64,000 nucleotides of DNA from Microbacterium dauci (GTDB taxonomy: Bacteria > Actinomycetota > Actinomycetes > Actinomycetales > Microbacteriaceae), in assembly GCF_030065535.1 (NCBI RefSeq), contig NZ_JASJND010000002.1, positions 154,945 through 218,944 on the forward strand. The letters run 5' to 3'. Shown here in pieces: positions 43,783 to 55,500 of this stretch (its first letter is position 1; each line of letters opens with the position of its first letter). The notes under the pieces were generated by a model. It searched no databases. It was given only the letters and a program-made list of their open reading frames with translations, and was not told the origin of the DNA. The position numbers were made by a program, and so were the translations under genes.

Positions 43783-46410
43783 TCAGTGCGCCGCTTCGTC
43801 CCAATCGCCGCCGCGACCGATCTGCACGTCGAGTGGCACCGAGAGGTCGGCCGCATCGCCCATGCGCACACGGACGATCTCGGCGACCTCGTCCCACTCG
43901 CCTGTGGCCACCTCGACGACGAGTTCGTCATGGATCTGCAGCAGCACGCGCGAGGACAGACCGCGCGATGCGAGGTCACCGTGGATCTCGAACAGCGCGA
44001 TCTTCATGATGTCGGCCGCACTGCCCTGGATCGGTGCGTTGAGCGCCGCACGCTCCGCGTTCTCGCGCAGCACGCGGTTCGGGCTCGTGAGGTCGGGGAA
44101 CGGACGCCGACGACCGAAGATCGTCTCGGTGTAACCGTCGATGCGCGCCTGCTCGACCGACGAACGCAGGTAGTCGCGGACGGCGCCGAACCGCGCGAAG
44201 TACTCGAGCATGAGCTGTTTTGCCTCGGACTGCTCGATGCGCAGCTGCTTCGAGAGCCCGAAGGCGCTGAGGCCGTAGACGAGCCCGTACGACATCGCCT
44301 TGACCTTCGTGCGCATCGCGGGCGTCACGTCGGCCGGCTCCACACCGAAGACCCGCGCGCCGACGAACCGGTGGAGGTCCTCCCCCGAGTTGAACGCCTC
44401 GATGAGCCCGGGATCGCCGGACAGATGCGCCATGATGCGCATCTCGATCTGCGAATAGTCCGCCGTCAGCAGGGTCTCGTACCCCGCGCCGACCTCGAAC
44501 GCGGCACGAATGCGCCGCGACTCCTCGTTGCGGATCGGGATGTTCTGGAGGTTCGGGTCGGTGCTCGACAGCCGACCGGTCTGGCTCCCCGTCTGCACGT
44601 AGGTCGTGTGGATGCGGCCGTCGCCGGCGATCCCGACGGTCAGCGACTCGATGATCTGGCGGAGCTTCGTCGCCTCACGGTGCTGCAGGAGGAGCCCGAG
44701 GAACGGGTGCGGGTTCGACTCCTGCAGATCGGCGAGGACTGCGGCATCCGTGGAGTACCCCGTCTTCGTCTTGCGGGTCTTCGGCAGCTCGAGCTGCTCG
44801 AAGAGCACTTCCTGCAGCTGCTTCGGCGACCCGAGGTTCACCTCTTTGCCGATGATCGCATACGCCTCCTGAGCGATCGCGTCCGCACGCGCACCGAGCT
44901 CGGCCGAGAACCCGCCGAGCTTCTCCTTCGAGACGGCGACGCCCGCGAGTTCCATGTCGGCGAGGGCGTCGAGCGTCGGGAGCTCGATGTCTGTGAGGAC
45001 GGATGCCACCGACTCGGGCAGCTCCCCGCGCTGCGCCTCAGCCACGCGCAACGAGAACCATGCGAGCTGACCCGGCGTCGCACCCTCGGTCTCGGGGACG
45101 AGCTGGGTCGGGTCGGCGACGGGGAGCTTCTCGTCGAGGTAGCGGTCGACGAGGTCGGCCAGCGACTTGTCCGGCAGGCTCGGGCGAAGCAGCCACCCCG
45201 CGAGCAGCGGATCGAAGACGAGGCCGCCGAGCCGGATGCCGGCGCGGCGCAGCGCCTTGACCTGCACCTTCGCGTCGGTCACGAGCTTCGGCGCATCGCC
45301 CTCGAGCCAGTCACGGAGCGCCGCCGCGAGGTCGTCGCTCCAGTCGGCCTCTCGGACGTCGGTGAGCGTCGCGACGCCGAGACGACCCGGCCGACCGTCG
45401 ACGACGGTAAGGGTCAGCGCGGTCTCTTCGCTGCGCTGCGCCACCCACGCCGCGAGGTCGGCGGGAGCTGCCTGGACAGGAGTCGGAGCGACGACGTCGG
45501 GCTCGACGGGCTCGGGTTCGACGCCGACCGCCTCGAACACGCGCGGCAGGAGGGTCCGGAACTCGAGTCGGGCGAAGATGTCGCGGACCGCCTGCGTGTC
45601 GAGCGGGCGCACTGCCAGATCTTCCGGCTCGTACTCGAACTCGACATCGCGCAGCAGCGCGTTCAGCTGACGGTTGCGGCGCACGTCATCGAGGTGCTCA
45701 CGCAGGTTGCCGCCCACGACGCCCTTGATCTCGTCCGCACGCTCGAGCAGCTCGTCGAGGGTGCCGTACTGCGTCAGCCACTTGACGGCGGTCTTTTCGC
45801 CGACCTTCGGCACACCGGGCAGGTTGTCGCTCGTCTCGCCGACGAGGGCGGCGATGTCGGGGTAGTTGTGCGGCGGCAGGCCGTACTTCTCAACGACCGC
45901 CTCGGGGGTGTACCGCTTGAGCTGCGAGACGCCCTGCACACTCGGGTACAGCAGTGTCACATCGTCGGTGACGAGCTGGATGGTGTCGCGGTCGCCGGAG
46001 CAGACGAGCACCTGGAAGCCGCGGTCGGCACCCTGGGTGGCGAGGGTGGCGAGGATGTCGTCGGCCTCGAAGTCCTCCTTCGTGAGGACCGGGACCCCCA
46101 TGGCATCGAGGCACTCCTGCAGCAGCGGGATCTGCCCCTTGAACTCGGCCGGCGACTCCGAGCGGTTCGCTTTGTACTCCTCGTACACGCGGGTGCGGAA
46201 CGACTGCCGGGAGGTGTCGAACGCCACGGCGACGTGGGTCGGCTTCTCGGCTTTGAGCAGGTTCACGAACATCGACAGGAACCCGTAGATGCCGTTGGTA
46301 TGCTGCCCGTCTTTGGTCGAGAAATTGTCAACCGGAAGGGCGAAGAACGCCCGGTAGGCCAGCGAGTGGCCGTCGACGACGAGAAGGGTAGGCTTTCCGG
46401 AGTCGGTCAC
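43783..46410 (-). CDS. polA: DNA polymerase I
   Basis: 875 residues. 5'-nuclease domain (1 to about 300; VDGHSLAYRAFFALP, FEADDILATLA), a degenerate 3'-5' exonuclease domain (about 320-480) that lacks the Asp-x-Glu exo I motif, and a polymerase domain with motif A ADYSQIEMR (Asp651), motif B KAMSYGLVYG and motif C QIHDELVVEV (Asp828). It should fill gaps and remove primers but not proofread, as in mycobacteria. GTG start fixed by TAGGCT six bases upstream. Confidence 0.97.
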   Translation of the reverse strand: MTDSGKPTLLVVDGHSLAYRAFFALPVDNFSTKDGQHTNGIYGFLSMFVNLLKAEKPTHVAVAFDTSRQSFRTRVYEEYKANRSESPAEFKGQIPLLQECLDAMGVPVLTKEDFEADDILATLATQGADRGFQVLVCSGDRDTIQLVTDDVTLLYPSVQGVSQLKRYTPEAVVEKYGLPPHNYPDIAALVGETSDNLPGVPKVGEKTAVKWLTQYGTLDELLERADEIKGVVGGNLREHLDDVRRNRQLNALLRDVEFEYEPEDLAVRPLDTQAVRDIFARLEFRTLLPRVFEAVGVEPEPVEPDVVAPTPVQAAPADLAAWVAQRSEETALTLTVVDGRPGRLGVATLTDVREADWSDDLAAALRDWLEGDAPKLVTDAKVQVKALRRAGIRLGGLVFDPLLAGWLLRPSLPDKSLADLVDRYLDEKLPVADPTQLVPETEGATPGQLAWFSLRVAEAQRGELPESVASVLTDIELPTLDALADMELAGVAVSKEKLGGFSAELGARADAIAQEAYAIIGKEVNLGSPKQLQEVLFEQLELPKTRKTKTGYSTDAAVLADLQESNPHPFLGLLLQHREATKLRQIIESLTVGIAGDGRIHTTYVQTGSQTGRLSSTDPNLQNIPIRNEESRRIRAAFEVGAGYETLLTADYSQIEMRIMAHLSGDPGLIEAFNSGEDLHRFVGARVFGVEPADVTPAMRTKVKAMSYGLVYGLSAFGLSKQLRIEQSEAKQLMLEYFARFGAVRDYLRSSVEQARIDGYTETIFGRRRPFPDLTSPNRVLRENAERAALNAPIQGSAADIMKIALFEIHGDLASRGLSSRVLLQIHDELVVEVATGEWDEVAEIVRVRMGDAADLSVPLDVQIGRGGDWDEAAH

Positions 46411-46416
46411 CCAGCC

Positions 46417-46422
46417 AGCCTA
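46417..46422 (-). promoter_or_regulatory. -10 box of polA (leaderless)
   Basis: TAGGCT on the minus strand, six bases before the GTG at 46410. Confidence 0.55.
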
Positions 46423-46482
46423 GTTCGCGCATCGGACACCGACAGCGCAGCGAATCCCTCCCGCATCGAAGCAAGGTGAGCC

Positions 46483-46914
46483 ATGCCCACGGACGTCCCC
46501 TCCCCCGACGACGCACTCGCCTGGGCGACCGGCCGCGGCATGGGCGCACTCGCCGAGAAGATGGGCATCGAGTGGCTCGAGTTCACACCGGAACGGGCGA
46601 TCGCACGGATGCCGGTCGCCGGCAACACGCAGCCGGTGGGACTCCTTCACGGTGGCGCCTACGTCGTGCTCGGCGAGTCGCTCGGCTCGATGCACGCGAA
46701 CTTCCACGCAGGGCCCGGCCGTCTTGCCGTCGGCATCGACATCAACGCCACACACACCCGATCGGCGACCGAGGGGTACGTCACGGGGACCTGCACCCCG
46801 ATTCACCTCGGCCGCACCATGACCGTGCACGAGATCGTCGTCACCGACGAGCAGGGTCGTCGCTGCTCGACCGTTCGCATCACGAACCTGGTGCGCGACC
46901 TTCCGGCATCCTGA
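46483..46914 (+). CDS. PaaI/MenI-type hotdog thioesterase
   Basis: 143 residues. The hotdog core NTQPVGLLHGGAYVVLGESLGSMHA and INATHTRSATEGYVTGTC identify the PaaI/YbgC-like group; HGG and the Glu in LGES are the usual active-site positions. Releases CoA from aryl- or DHNA-CoA type esters. AGGTGAG RBS before the ATG; divergent from polA. Confidence 0.92.
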   Translation: MPTDVPSPDDALAWATGRGMGALAEKMGIEWLEFTPERAIARMPVAGNTQPVGLLHGGAYVVLGESLGSMHANFHAGPGRLAVGIDINATHTRSATEGYVTGTCTPIHLGRTMTVHEIVVTDEQGRRCSTVRITNLVRDLPAS

Positions 46915-46921
46915 CCGAGGC

Positions 46922-47383
46922 TCAGCGCCGAACGGCGAACTTGAAACCCACGTGCGAGTCGACGAAGCCGAGTCTCGTATAGAACCGATGCGCGTCCGTT
47001 CTCGCCGCATCCGACGTCAGCTGCACGAGCGACGCACCGACTGCCGGCGCCGCGACATCGGTTACCCAGCGCAGCATGGCACCTCCGATGCCGCCGGAGC
47101 GCTGATCGTTCGCGACGCGGACCGCTTCGACCATCAGGCGGGTGCTCCCCCGGCGAGCCATACCCGGGACGACCGTCAGCTGCATCGTTCCGACGACCGC
47201 GTCGCCGAGCGTCGCGACGAGCAGATCGTTGCCGTCATCGTTCAGAATGCGGTGGAGCCCGCGAGCATACAATCCGCGAACATGCACCGACGCGACATCC
47301 CCGCGAGTTGCGCTGACGGGATCGTCGGCCAGCAATGCCATGATGGCGTCGAGATCGGCCTCCATCGCTCCGCGCAACTCCAT
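46922..47383 (-). CDS. GNAT-family N-acetyltransferase
   Basis: 153 residues. Acetyl-CoA-binding motif A NDQRSGGIGGAMLRWV with the Gx-x-G pattern and the terminal THxFYxRxGF block written here as AHRFYTRLGFVDSHVGFK. Substrate unknown. ATG at 47383 is favoured because CAGACT ends seven bases before it; a GTG at 47433 would add about 17 residues and overlap the ANTAR regulator's 3' flank. Confidence 0.88.
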   Translation of the reverse strand: MELRGAMEADLDAIMALLADDPVSATRGDVASVHVRGLYARGLHRILNDDGNDLLVATLGDAVVGTMQLTVVPGMARRGSTRLMVEAVRVANDQRSGGIGGAMLRWVTDVAAPAVGASLVQLTSDAARTDAHRFYTRLGFVDSHVGFKFAVRR

Positions 47384-47442
47384 CGGCCCGAGTCTGGTGT
47401 CGAGGGCGACCGGGAGATCGAGCTCTTCGAGCACGCGCGGTG

Positions 47443-48066
47443 TCAGCCCTTCTTGGGCGCGAGCTGCTCGATGATCGCCTTGGCGACGTCTTGCATGGTG
47501 AGTCGGCGATCCATCGAGGCCTTCTGGATCCACCGGAAGGCATCGGGCTCGGACAGGCCCATCTTCTCGTTGAGCAGGCCCTTGGCCCGGTCGACGAGCT
47601 TGCGGGTTTCGAAGCGCTCGACCATGTCGGCGACCTCGGCTTCGAGCGTGATGATCTGCTCGTAACGGGCGAGCGCGATCTCGATCGCCGGCAGCAGGTC
47701 GTTCGGGGTGAAGGGCTTCACGACGTACGCGAGCGCACCGGCCTCACTCGCGCGCTCGACGAGTTCCTTCTGGCTGAAGGCGGTCAGCAGCACGACGGGG
47801 GCGACGTGGTTCTTGCTGAGCTTCTCGGCAGCGCTGATGCCGTCGAGGACGGGCATCTTGACGTCCATGATCACGAGGTCGGGACGAAGCTCGGTGGCGA
47901 GCTGGACGGCGGTCTCGCCGTCACCCGCCTCACCGACGACGTCGAAGCCGCTGTCGCGCAGGATCTCGACGATGTCGAGTCGGATCAGCGACTCGTCCTC
48001 TGCGACGACGACGCGACGCGGGGTGGGGGCGGCCTGGGGTGCCGGGGTGGGTTCCTGCTCAGTCAC
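47443..48066 (-). CDS. ANTAR-domain response regulator, PdtaR-like
   Basis: 207 residues. Receiver domain (about 18-135) with VVVAEDESLIR and phospho-acceptor Asp in LVIMDVKMPVLDG, Lys in AYVVKPFTP; C-terminal ANTAR RNA-binding domain with FETRKLVDRAKGLLNEKMGLSEPDAFRWIQKASMDRR. It should bind paired hexaloop RNA hairpins and cause antitermination when phosphorylated. No kinase is adjacent. The GTG at 48066 rather than the upstream ATG is selected by a TAGGAT box. Confidence 0.95.
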   Translation of the reverse strand: MTEQEPTPAPQAAPTPRRVVVAEDESLIRLDIVEILRDSGFDVVGEAGDGETAVQLATELRPDLVIMDVKMPVLDGISAAEKLSKNHVAPVVLLTAFSQKELVERASEAGALAYVVKPFTPNDLLPAIEIALARYEQIITLEAEVADMVERFETRKLVDRAKGLLNEKMGLSEPDAFRWIQKASMDRRLTMQDVAKAIIEQLAPKKG

Positions 48067-48073
48067 GTCGTCC

Positions 48074-48079
48074 ATCCTA
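48074..48079 (-). promoter_or_regulatory. -10 box of ANTAR regulator (leaderless)
   Basis: TAGGAT on the minus strand, seven bases before the GTG at 48066. It covers the alternative ATG, so that ATG would not be in the mRNA. Confidence 0.55.
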
Positions 48080-48124
48080 GGGCAGGCGGTACCGCCTTCC
48101 TGCGGTATCGTCGTTGAGGCGTGC

Positions 48125-48207
48125 GCCGGTGTGGCGGAATGGCAGACGCGACCGACTCAAACTCGGTTGCCCGAAAGGGCGTGTGGGTTCGACTCCCACC
48201 ACCGGCA
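48125..48207 (+). tRNA. tRNA-Leu (CAA anticodon)
   Basis: Class II tRNA of 83 bases: acceptor GCCGGTG/CACCGGC, D-arm GCG...CGC, anticodon arm ACCGA-CTCAAAC-TCGGT (anticodon CAA, reads UUG), long variable arm GCCCGAAAGGGC and T-arm GTGGG-TTCGACT-CCCAC, discriminator A. CCA is not encoded. TATCGT at 48106-48111 is a suitable -10. Confidence 0.96.
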
Positions 48208-48215
48208 CGTTTCGG

Positions 48216-48258
48216 GACTTCCCGCACGCCGAGCGCTCGGCTCGGCGTGCCGGAAGTC
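48216..48258. terminator. Long near-perfect hairpin after tRNA-Leu
   Basis: Arms 48216-48234 and 48240-48258 form 19 positions with a single C-C mismatch and a five-base loop GCTCG. It can terminate both the tRNA (plus) and the SDR gene (minus). Confidence 0.75.
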
Positions 48259-48269
48259 TTCCGACGTGG

Positions 48270-49100
48270 TCAGCCTCCGTGACCGGTGAACGCGTCCATC
48301 GACGAGTACACCTTGAACACGCGGCGCGCCAGGGCGTCCCATGGCCTGGTCGGCAGCACGCCGCGCAGCGCCATCGCCAGCTTGACCGTCCACGGGCGCA
48401 TCACCATCGGCGTCCCGCGCACCATCCCCCGCCACGCCGCCTGCGTCGCCTGGCGTGGCGTCAGGATGGGCGTCAGCAGAGGACCGCGTGCACCGGCGAA
48501 CATGCCGGTCGAAACATAGCTCGGGCAGAAGGTCGTGACCGCGATGTGCCGGTGCCCGTGCGCCTCCAGCTCGAGGCGCACCGATTCGCTCCAGCCGATC
48601 AGCGCCCACTTCGAGCCGGCGTAGACGCTCATCCTCGGATTGGCGAGCGTCCCGGCGGCGGACGCGATATTGAGGATGCGCGCCGGTCGCGTGGCATCCG
48701 CGATCATCTCGGGCAGGAACTCCCGCGTGAGCCACATCGCGGCAAGCGTGTTCACCCGCATCGTCGCCTCGATGTCCCGCTCAGGGTCGTGCTCCCAGAA
48801 CGGCGCGCCCCGGACGATGCCTGCGTTGTTGATGAGGACGTCGACACCGCCCAAGTCGACCCGGACCTCGGTGGCGGCACGGGCGATGTCCTCACGGTCC
48901 GAGATGTCGACGCGGTACGCCCGCACGTCGACCCCCGAGCGCGACAGGTCAGCGGCGAGGGCGGCGGCATCCGTGATGTCCCACAGCGCGACCGCTCTCG
49001 CGCCGGCTGCGACTGCGCGTCGGGCATACAGCTCCCCCATCCCTCGTGCTGCTCCGGTGATGAGGACCCGGGCGTCCCGGATCGGATCGGGTGCGTTCAT
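48270..49100 (-). CDS. SDR-family dehydrogenase
   Basis: 276 residues. Nucleotide-binding TGAARGMGELYARR, NNAG motif in VDVLINNAGIVRG, catalytic Ser in NIASAAGTLANPRMS and Tyr-x3-Lys in YAGSKWAL, so fully active in form. C-terminal region ends in a helix with RVFKVYSSMDAF, probably membrane-associated or lipid-directed. ATG at 49100 follows GAGGAGAG; the longer frame upstream has no RBS. Confidence 0.93.
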   Translation of the reverse strand: MNAPDPIRDARVLITGAARGMGELYARRAVAAGARAVALWDITDAAALAADLSRSGVDVRAYRVDISDREDIARAATEVRVDLGGVDVLINNAGIVRGAPFWEHDPERDIEATMRVNTLAAMWLTREFLPEMIADATRPARILNIASAAGTLANPRMSVYAGSKWALIGWSESVRLELEAHGHRHIAVTTFCPSYVSTGMFAGARGPLLTPILTPRQATQAAWRGMVRGTPMVMRPWTVKLAMALRGVLPTRPWDALARRVFKVYSSMDAFTGHGG

Positions 49101-49146
49101 GGCGCTCTCCTCGCTTCCTGCCGACGATACCGGGTCCCGCACACAG

Positions 49147-49178
49147 CGGAACGGCGCCCCAGTCGGGACGCCGTTCCG
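49147..49178 (-). terminator. Hairpin after the YeaQ-like gene
   Basis: CGGAACGGCG-C-CCC (49147-49160) pairs with its complement at 49165-49178 with one mismatch and loop AGTC. Confidence 0.7.
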
Positions 49179-49195
49179 TCGTTCGAGGTGTGGAC

Positions 49196-49465
49196 TCAGG
49201 TGGTGCGCTTGTTGCGCCCCGTGATGAACCCGTAGATCAGCAGGACGATGAGCGAGCCGCCGATCGCGAGCAACCAGGTCTGGATGCTGAAGAACTCCTC
49301 GAGCTTCGCATTGAACAGGACACCGCCGAGCCAGCCTCCGAGGAGCGCGCCGACCACACCGAGGATCAGTGTGACGAACCAGCCGCCGCCCTGCTTGCCG
49401 GGGAGGATCAGCTTGGCGATGGCGCCTGCGATCAGTCCCAGAATGAGGAAAGCGATGAAACCCAT
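49196..49465 (-). CDS. GlsB/YeaQ/YmgE-family membrane protein
   Basis: 89 residues, three hydrophobic helices. MGFIAFLILGLIAGAIAKLILPG and VTLILGVVGALLGGWLGG are the family repeats of this 'transglycosylase-associated' stress protein group. Function unknown, probably envelope stress. AGGAGG RBS before the ATG. Confidence 0.92.
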   Translation of the reverse strand: MGFIAFLILGLIAGAIAKLILPGKQGGGWFVTLILGVVGALLGGWLGGVLFNAKLEEFFSIQTWLLAIGGSLIVLLIYGFITGRNKRTT

Positions 49466-49554
49466 GCGGTCCTCCTGTACGTGATGATCACACGACGGTA
49501 GTCCGCTCGTCAGCCTCGATCAGAGGATCTTCCCTCCAGCCACCGAACATGGTA

Positions 49555-49586
49555 GAGGCGGGCTCCCGCGTGGGGATGCCCGCCTC
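49555..49586 (-). terminator. Hairpin after pyk
   Basis: GAGGCGGGC (49555-49563) and GCCCGCCTC (49578-49586), 9 bp perfect, 14-base loop, 16 bases past the pyk stop. Confidence 0.7.
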
Positions 49587-49601
49587 AGACACGCTCCGGC
49601 C

Positions 49602-51050
49602 TTACTGCTCGGCCTTGTAGATCGGCGCCTTGCCGTGGACGGCGTCGCCGATCTTGTGAATACGGATGTCGTTGGTCGACCCTTCGATTCCGGGAGGGGA
49701 TCCGGAGATCACGACGACCTTGTCGCCAACCTCGGCCAGCCCCGCGCCGAGGAAGAAGTCGTCCACCTGGCGGAACATCAGGTCGGTGTGCTCGACGGGC
49801 TCGACGAGCGCCGACTGGATGCCCCAGGTCAGTGCCATCCGGCGACGGATCGCCGGGTCGGTCGCGAAGGCGATCATGGGGATCTCGGAGCGCAGTCGCG
49901 ACATGCGACGGGCGGTGTCCCCCGACTCGGTGAACATCGCGACGTACTTCGCCTCGACGAACTCGGCCACCTCGCGCGCGGCGAGGGTGATGGCGCCTCC
50001 CTGCGTGCGGGGCTTCGTCGTGAGCGGCGCGATGCGCTCGAGGCCGTGAGTCTCCGTCGAGTCGATGATGCGAGCCATCGTCTCCACGACGCCGACCGGG
50101 TGCTTGCCCACGCTGGTCTCGCCGGAAAGCATCACGGCATCCGCTCCATCGAGCACGGCGTTGGCGACGTCGCTGGTCTCGGCGCGCGTCGGCACGGGGT
50201 TGTCGATCATCGTCTCGAGCATCTGCGTCGCGACGATGACGGGCTTCGCCATTCGGCGGCACAGCTCCACGGCGCGCTTCTGGACGATCGGCACCGCTTC
50301 GAGGGGAAGCTCGACGCCGAGGTCGCCACGGGCGACCATGATGCCGTCGAAGGCGTCGATGATCTCCTCGAGATTTTCGACCGCCTGCGGCTTCTCGATC
50401 TTGGCGATGACGGGGACCTTGCGTCCCTCTTCGGCCATGATCTCGTGCACGCGCGTGACGTCGGCGGCATCCCGCACGAACGACAGCGCGATGATGTCGG
50501 CACCCGCACGGAGCCCCCAGCGGAGGTCGGCTTCGTCCTTATCGGACAGCGCCGGCACGTTGACCGCGACACCCGGCAGGTTGATGCCCTTGTTGTTCGA
50601 GACGGGGCCTGCGACGACGACCTCGGTCGTGACGACCGGGCCCTCGACGCCGGTCACCTGGACGCGGACCTTGCCGTCGTCGATCAGGAGGAAGTCACCC
50701 GGCTTCACATCTGCGGGCAGACCCTTGAAGGTCGTCGAGACGATCTCCTTGGTGCCCTGGATGTCTTCGGTCGTGATCTTGAAGACGTCGCCCACGGCGA
50801 GCTCGTGGGGACCCTCGGCGAAGCGGCCGAGCCGGATCTTGGGGCCCTGCAGGTCGACGAGCACAGCGACGGCGCGACCTGCGTCATCTGCTGCCTTGCG
50901 GACGTTCGCGAGGCGAGCGTCGTGATCGGCGTAGTCGCCGTGGCTGAGGTTGAATCGGGTCACGTCGACACCGGCGTCGATGATCGCGCGGACCATCTCA
51001 TAGCTCTCGGTGGCGGGGCCCAGCGTGGCGACGATCTTCGCGCGTCTCAC
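49602..51050 (-). CDS. pyk: Pyruvate kinase
   Basis: Last step of glycolysis, PEP plus ADP to pyruvate plus ATP; 482 aa. MRRAKIVATLGPATES start, FNLSHGDY, AVLVDLQGPKIRLG, VIAKIEKPQAVENL (catalytic Lys and metal-binding Glu), GIMVARGDLGVELP and KPVIVATQMLETM are all in place, as is the C-terminal allosteric domain. GTG start with GGAG about eight bases upstream. Preceded by a -10 box formed partly by the gltD stop codon. Confidence 0.97.
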   Translation of the reverse strand: MRRAKIVATLGPATESYEMVRAIIDAGVDVTRFNLSHGDYADHDARLANVRKAADDAGRAVAVLVDLQGPKIRLGRFAEGPHELAVGDVFKITTEDIQGTKEIVSTTFKGLPADVKPGDFLLIDDGKVRVQVTGVEGPVVTTEVVVAGPVSNNKGINLPGVAVNVPALSDKDEADLRWGLRAGADIIALSFVRDAADVTRVHEIMAEEGRKVPVIAKIEKPQAVENLEEIIDAFDGIMVARGDLGVELPLEAVPIVQKRAVELCRRMAKPVIVATQMLETMIDNPVPTRAETSDVANAVLDGADAVMLSGETSVGKHPVGVVETMARIIDSTETHGLERIAPLTTKPRTQGGAITLAAREVAEFVEAKYVAMFTESGDTARRMSRLRSEIPMIAFATDPAIRRRMALTWGIQSALVEPVEHTDLMFRQVDDFFLGAGLAEVGDKVVVISGSPPGIEGSTNDIRIHKIGDAVHGKAPIYKAEQ

Positions 51051-51100
51051 AGAAATTGCTCCGTTGGGTTCTTTTGAGGGGGGCTGTGTACGGTCTCAGC

Positions 51101-52559
<1,459 letters not shown>

Positions 52560-52567
<8 letters not shown>

Positions 52568-55500
52568 CGGTCACCTCCATGATGCGGGTCCAGACGACGT
52601 CGCCGTCGGGGTCGAGCCCCTCGGCGACCGCGTCCTGACGGGTCTTGAGAACAGCGGCGTAGTCGCGCGGGAGGACCCGCGTGAAGTTCGCCGCCTCGGT
52701 GTCGAGGTTCGCGAGGAGCCCCTCGGCGAGGTCGGAGCCGGTCTCGGCCACGTGACGCTCGAGCAGGTCGCGCAGAATCTCGACGTCACCCGAACCGAGC
52801 GCCTCGAGCTCGAGCTCGCCACTGGCGATGGCCTCACGGTTGATGAGCCCACGATCGAGCTTGTAGATGTACGCGCTGCCGCCCGACATCCCCGCGCCCA
52901 GGTTCCGGCCGGTCGTGCCGAGGATCACCGCGAGGCCGCCGGTCATGTACTCGAGTGCGTGGTCGCCCACGCCTTCGACGACGGCCGTTGCCCCGGAGTT
53001 GCGGACGAGGAACCGCTCCCCCACGACCCCCCGCAGGAACATCGAGCCCTGCGTCGCCCCGTACCCGATGACGTTGCCGGCGATGACGTTCTGCGACGCG
53101 TCGAACTCTGCGGCCCGCGGCGGGCGGACGACGATCTCGCCGCCAGAAAGCCCCTTGCCGACGTAGTCGTTCGAGTCGCCCTCGAGCCGCAGCGTGATGC
53201 CCGACGGCAGGAACGCACCGAAGGACTGCCCGGCCGAACCGGTGAGGTTCACCTCGATCGTGCCGGCCGGCAGGCCGTTCACGCCGTGGGCACGGGTGAC
53301 GTGGTGTCCCAGCATCGTGCCGACGGCGCGTTCGGTGTTGCGGATCGGCAGATCGATGGCGATGTGACCACCGTGCGCGACGACGTCGCGCGCCTGCTCG
53401 AGCAGGCCGACGTCGAAGTGCTGCTCCAACTCGTGCTCCTGATCGCGCACGTGACGGCGCGGCGCGGCATCCGTGAAGACAGGGCCCTCGAGGATCGGCG
53501 ACAGGTCGAGCCCGTGTGCCTTCCAGTGGTCCACGGCGGGCTGCACGTCGAGCACATCGGTGCGCCCGACGGCCTCGTCGATCGAGCGGAAGCCGAGCTC
53601 GGCGAGGTATTCGCGCACCTCCTGCGCGATGAACTCCATGAAATTCACGACGTGGTCGGCCTTGCCGGTGAAGCGCTTGCGCAGCTCCGGGTTCTGCGTC
53701 GCTACGCCCACGGGGCAGGTGTCGAGGTGGCAGACGCGCATCATGATGCAGCCCTCGACGACGAGCGCACTCGTCGCGAAGCCGAATTCCTCGGCGCCCA
53801 GCAGCGCCGCGATGACGACGTCACGACCGGTCTTCAGCTGGCCGTCGGCCTGCACGACGACGCGGCCGCGCATGTCGTTGATCATCAGCGTCTGCTGGGT
53901 CTCGGCGAGGCCGAGCTCCCAGGGCGTGCCCGCGTGCTTCAGCGAGTTCATCGGGCTCGCACCGGTGCCGCCGTCGTGGCCCGAGACCAGGATGACGTCC
54001 GCGAGGGCCTTGGCGGTGCCCGCCGCGACCGCGCCGATGCCCGACTGACTCACGAGCTTGACGTGCACGCGAGCCGACGGGTTCGCGCGCTTCAGGTCGA
54101 AGATCAGCTGCTTGAGGTCTTCGATCGAGTAGATGTCGTGGTGCGGCGGCGGCGAGATGAGACCGACGCCCGGGGTGCCACCGCGGGTGCGGGCGATCCA
54201 CGGGTAGACCTTGCCCGGGGGCAGCTGGCCACCCTCGCCGGGCTTGGCGCCCTGGGCGAGCTTGATCTGAATGTCGTCCGCGTGCGTCAGGTACATGCTG
54301 GTGACGCCGAATCGACCGGATGCCACCTGCTTGATGGAGCTCCGACGTTCGGGGTCGAGCAGCCGGTCGACGTCCTCGCCGCCTTCACCGGTGTTCGACT
54401 TCGCGCCGAGGCGGTTCATCGCGATGGCGAGCGTCTCGTGCGCCTCCTGCGAAATGGAGCCGTAGCTCATCGCGCCGGTGGAGAACCGCTTCACGATCGA
54501 CGAGACCGGCTCGACCTCGTCGATCGGCACGGCGGGGCGGACGCCGGACTTCAACCGGAACAGTCCGCGGAGCGTCTTGAGCTCCTCGGCCTGACCGTCG
54601 ACCATCCCCGTGTACTCGCGGAAGATGTCGTAGCGGCGGGTGCGCGTCGCGTGCTGCAGACGGAACACCGTGTCGGGGTTGAAGAGGTGCGGAGCACCGT
54701 CGCGACGCCACTGGTATTCGCCGCCGGTCCAGAGGCGCTCGTGCGCGCGCACGGCCTGGTCCTCGGGGTACGCGTACTCGTGACGGGCGATGTTCTCGCG
54801 CGCGATCTCGGCGACGCCGATGCCCCCGAGCTTCGTCTCGGTGCCGGTGAAGTAGGTGTCGATGAACTCCTGCGAGAGGCCGACCGCCTCGAACACCTGG
54901 GCGCCGGCGTACGACGAGACCGTCGAGATGCCCATCTTCGACATGATCTTCAGCACGCCCTTGCCGAGCGCGTAGATCAGGTTCTTGACGGCCTTCTCCT
55001 GCGAGATACCGGTGATGTAGCCCGCACGCACGAGGTACTCGACCGTCTCCATCGCCAGGTACGGGTTGACCGCCGAGGCGCCGTAGCCGATGAGGGTCGC
55101 CACGTGGTGCACCTCGCGGACGTCGCCCGCCTCGACCACGAGCCCAACCTTCATGCGGTTCTCGTTGCGGATGAGGTGGTGGTGCACCGCCGAGAGCGTC
55201 AGCAGCGACGGGATCGGGACGAGGTCCTTCGTGGAGTCACGGTCGCTGAGGATGATGAACTCGACGCCGTCGGCGATCGCAGCATCCACTTCGGCGTTGA
55301 TCTCGTCGAGGCGACGGCGCAACGAGTCGGCGCCCGCGTCGGCGCGGTACAGGCCGCGGATCGTGATGGACCGGCGACCCGGGAGCGCGCGGTCGATGTT
55401 CTGCAGCTTCGCGAGCTCGTCGTTGTCGATCACCGGGAAGTCGAGCGTGATGACCCGCGTGTGGTCGGCGCCGGCCTCGAGCAGGTTGCGCTCCGGGCCC

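Noticed and set aside
42592..46479. Long plus-strand open frame opposite DUF885 and polA
   Set aside because: Same antisense artefact; it spans two unrelated genes and the translation is low-complexity His/Arg/Glu-rich.
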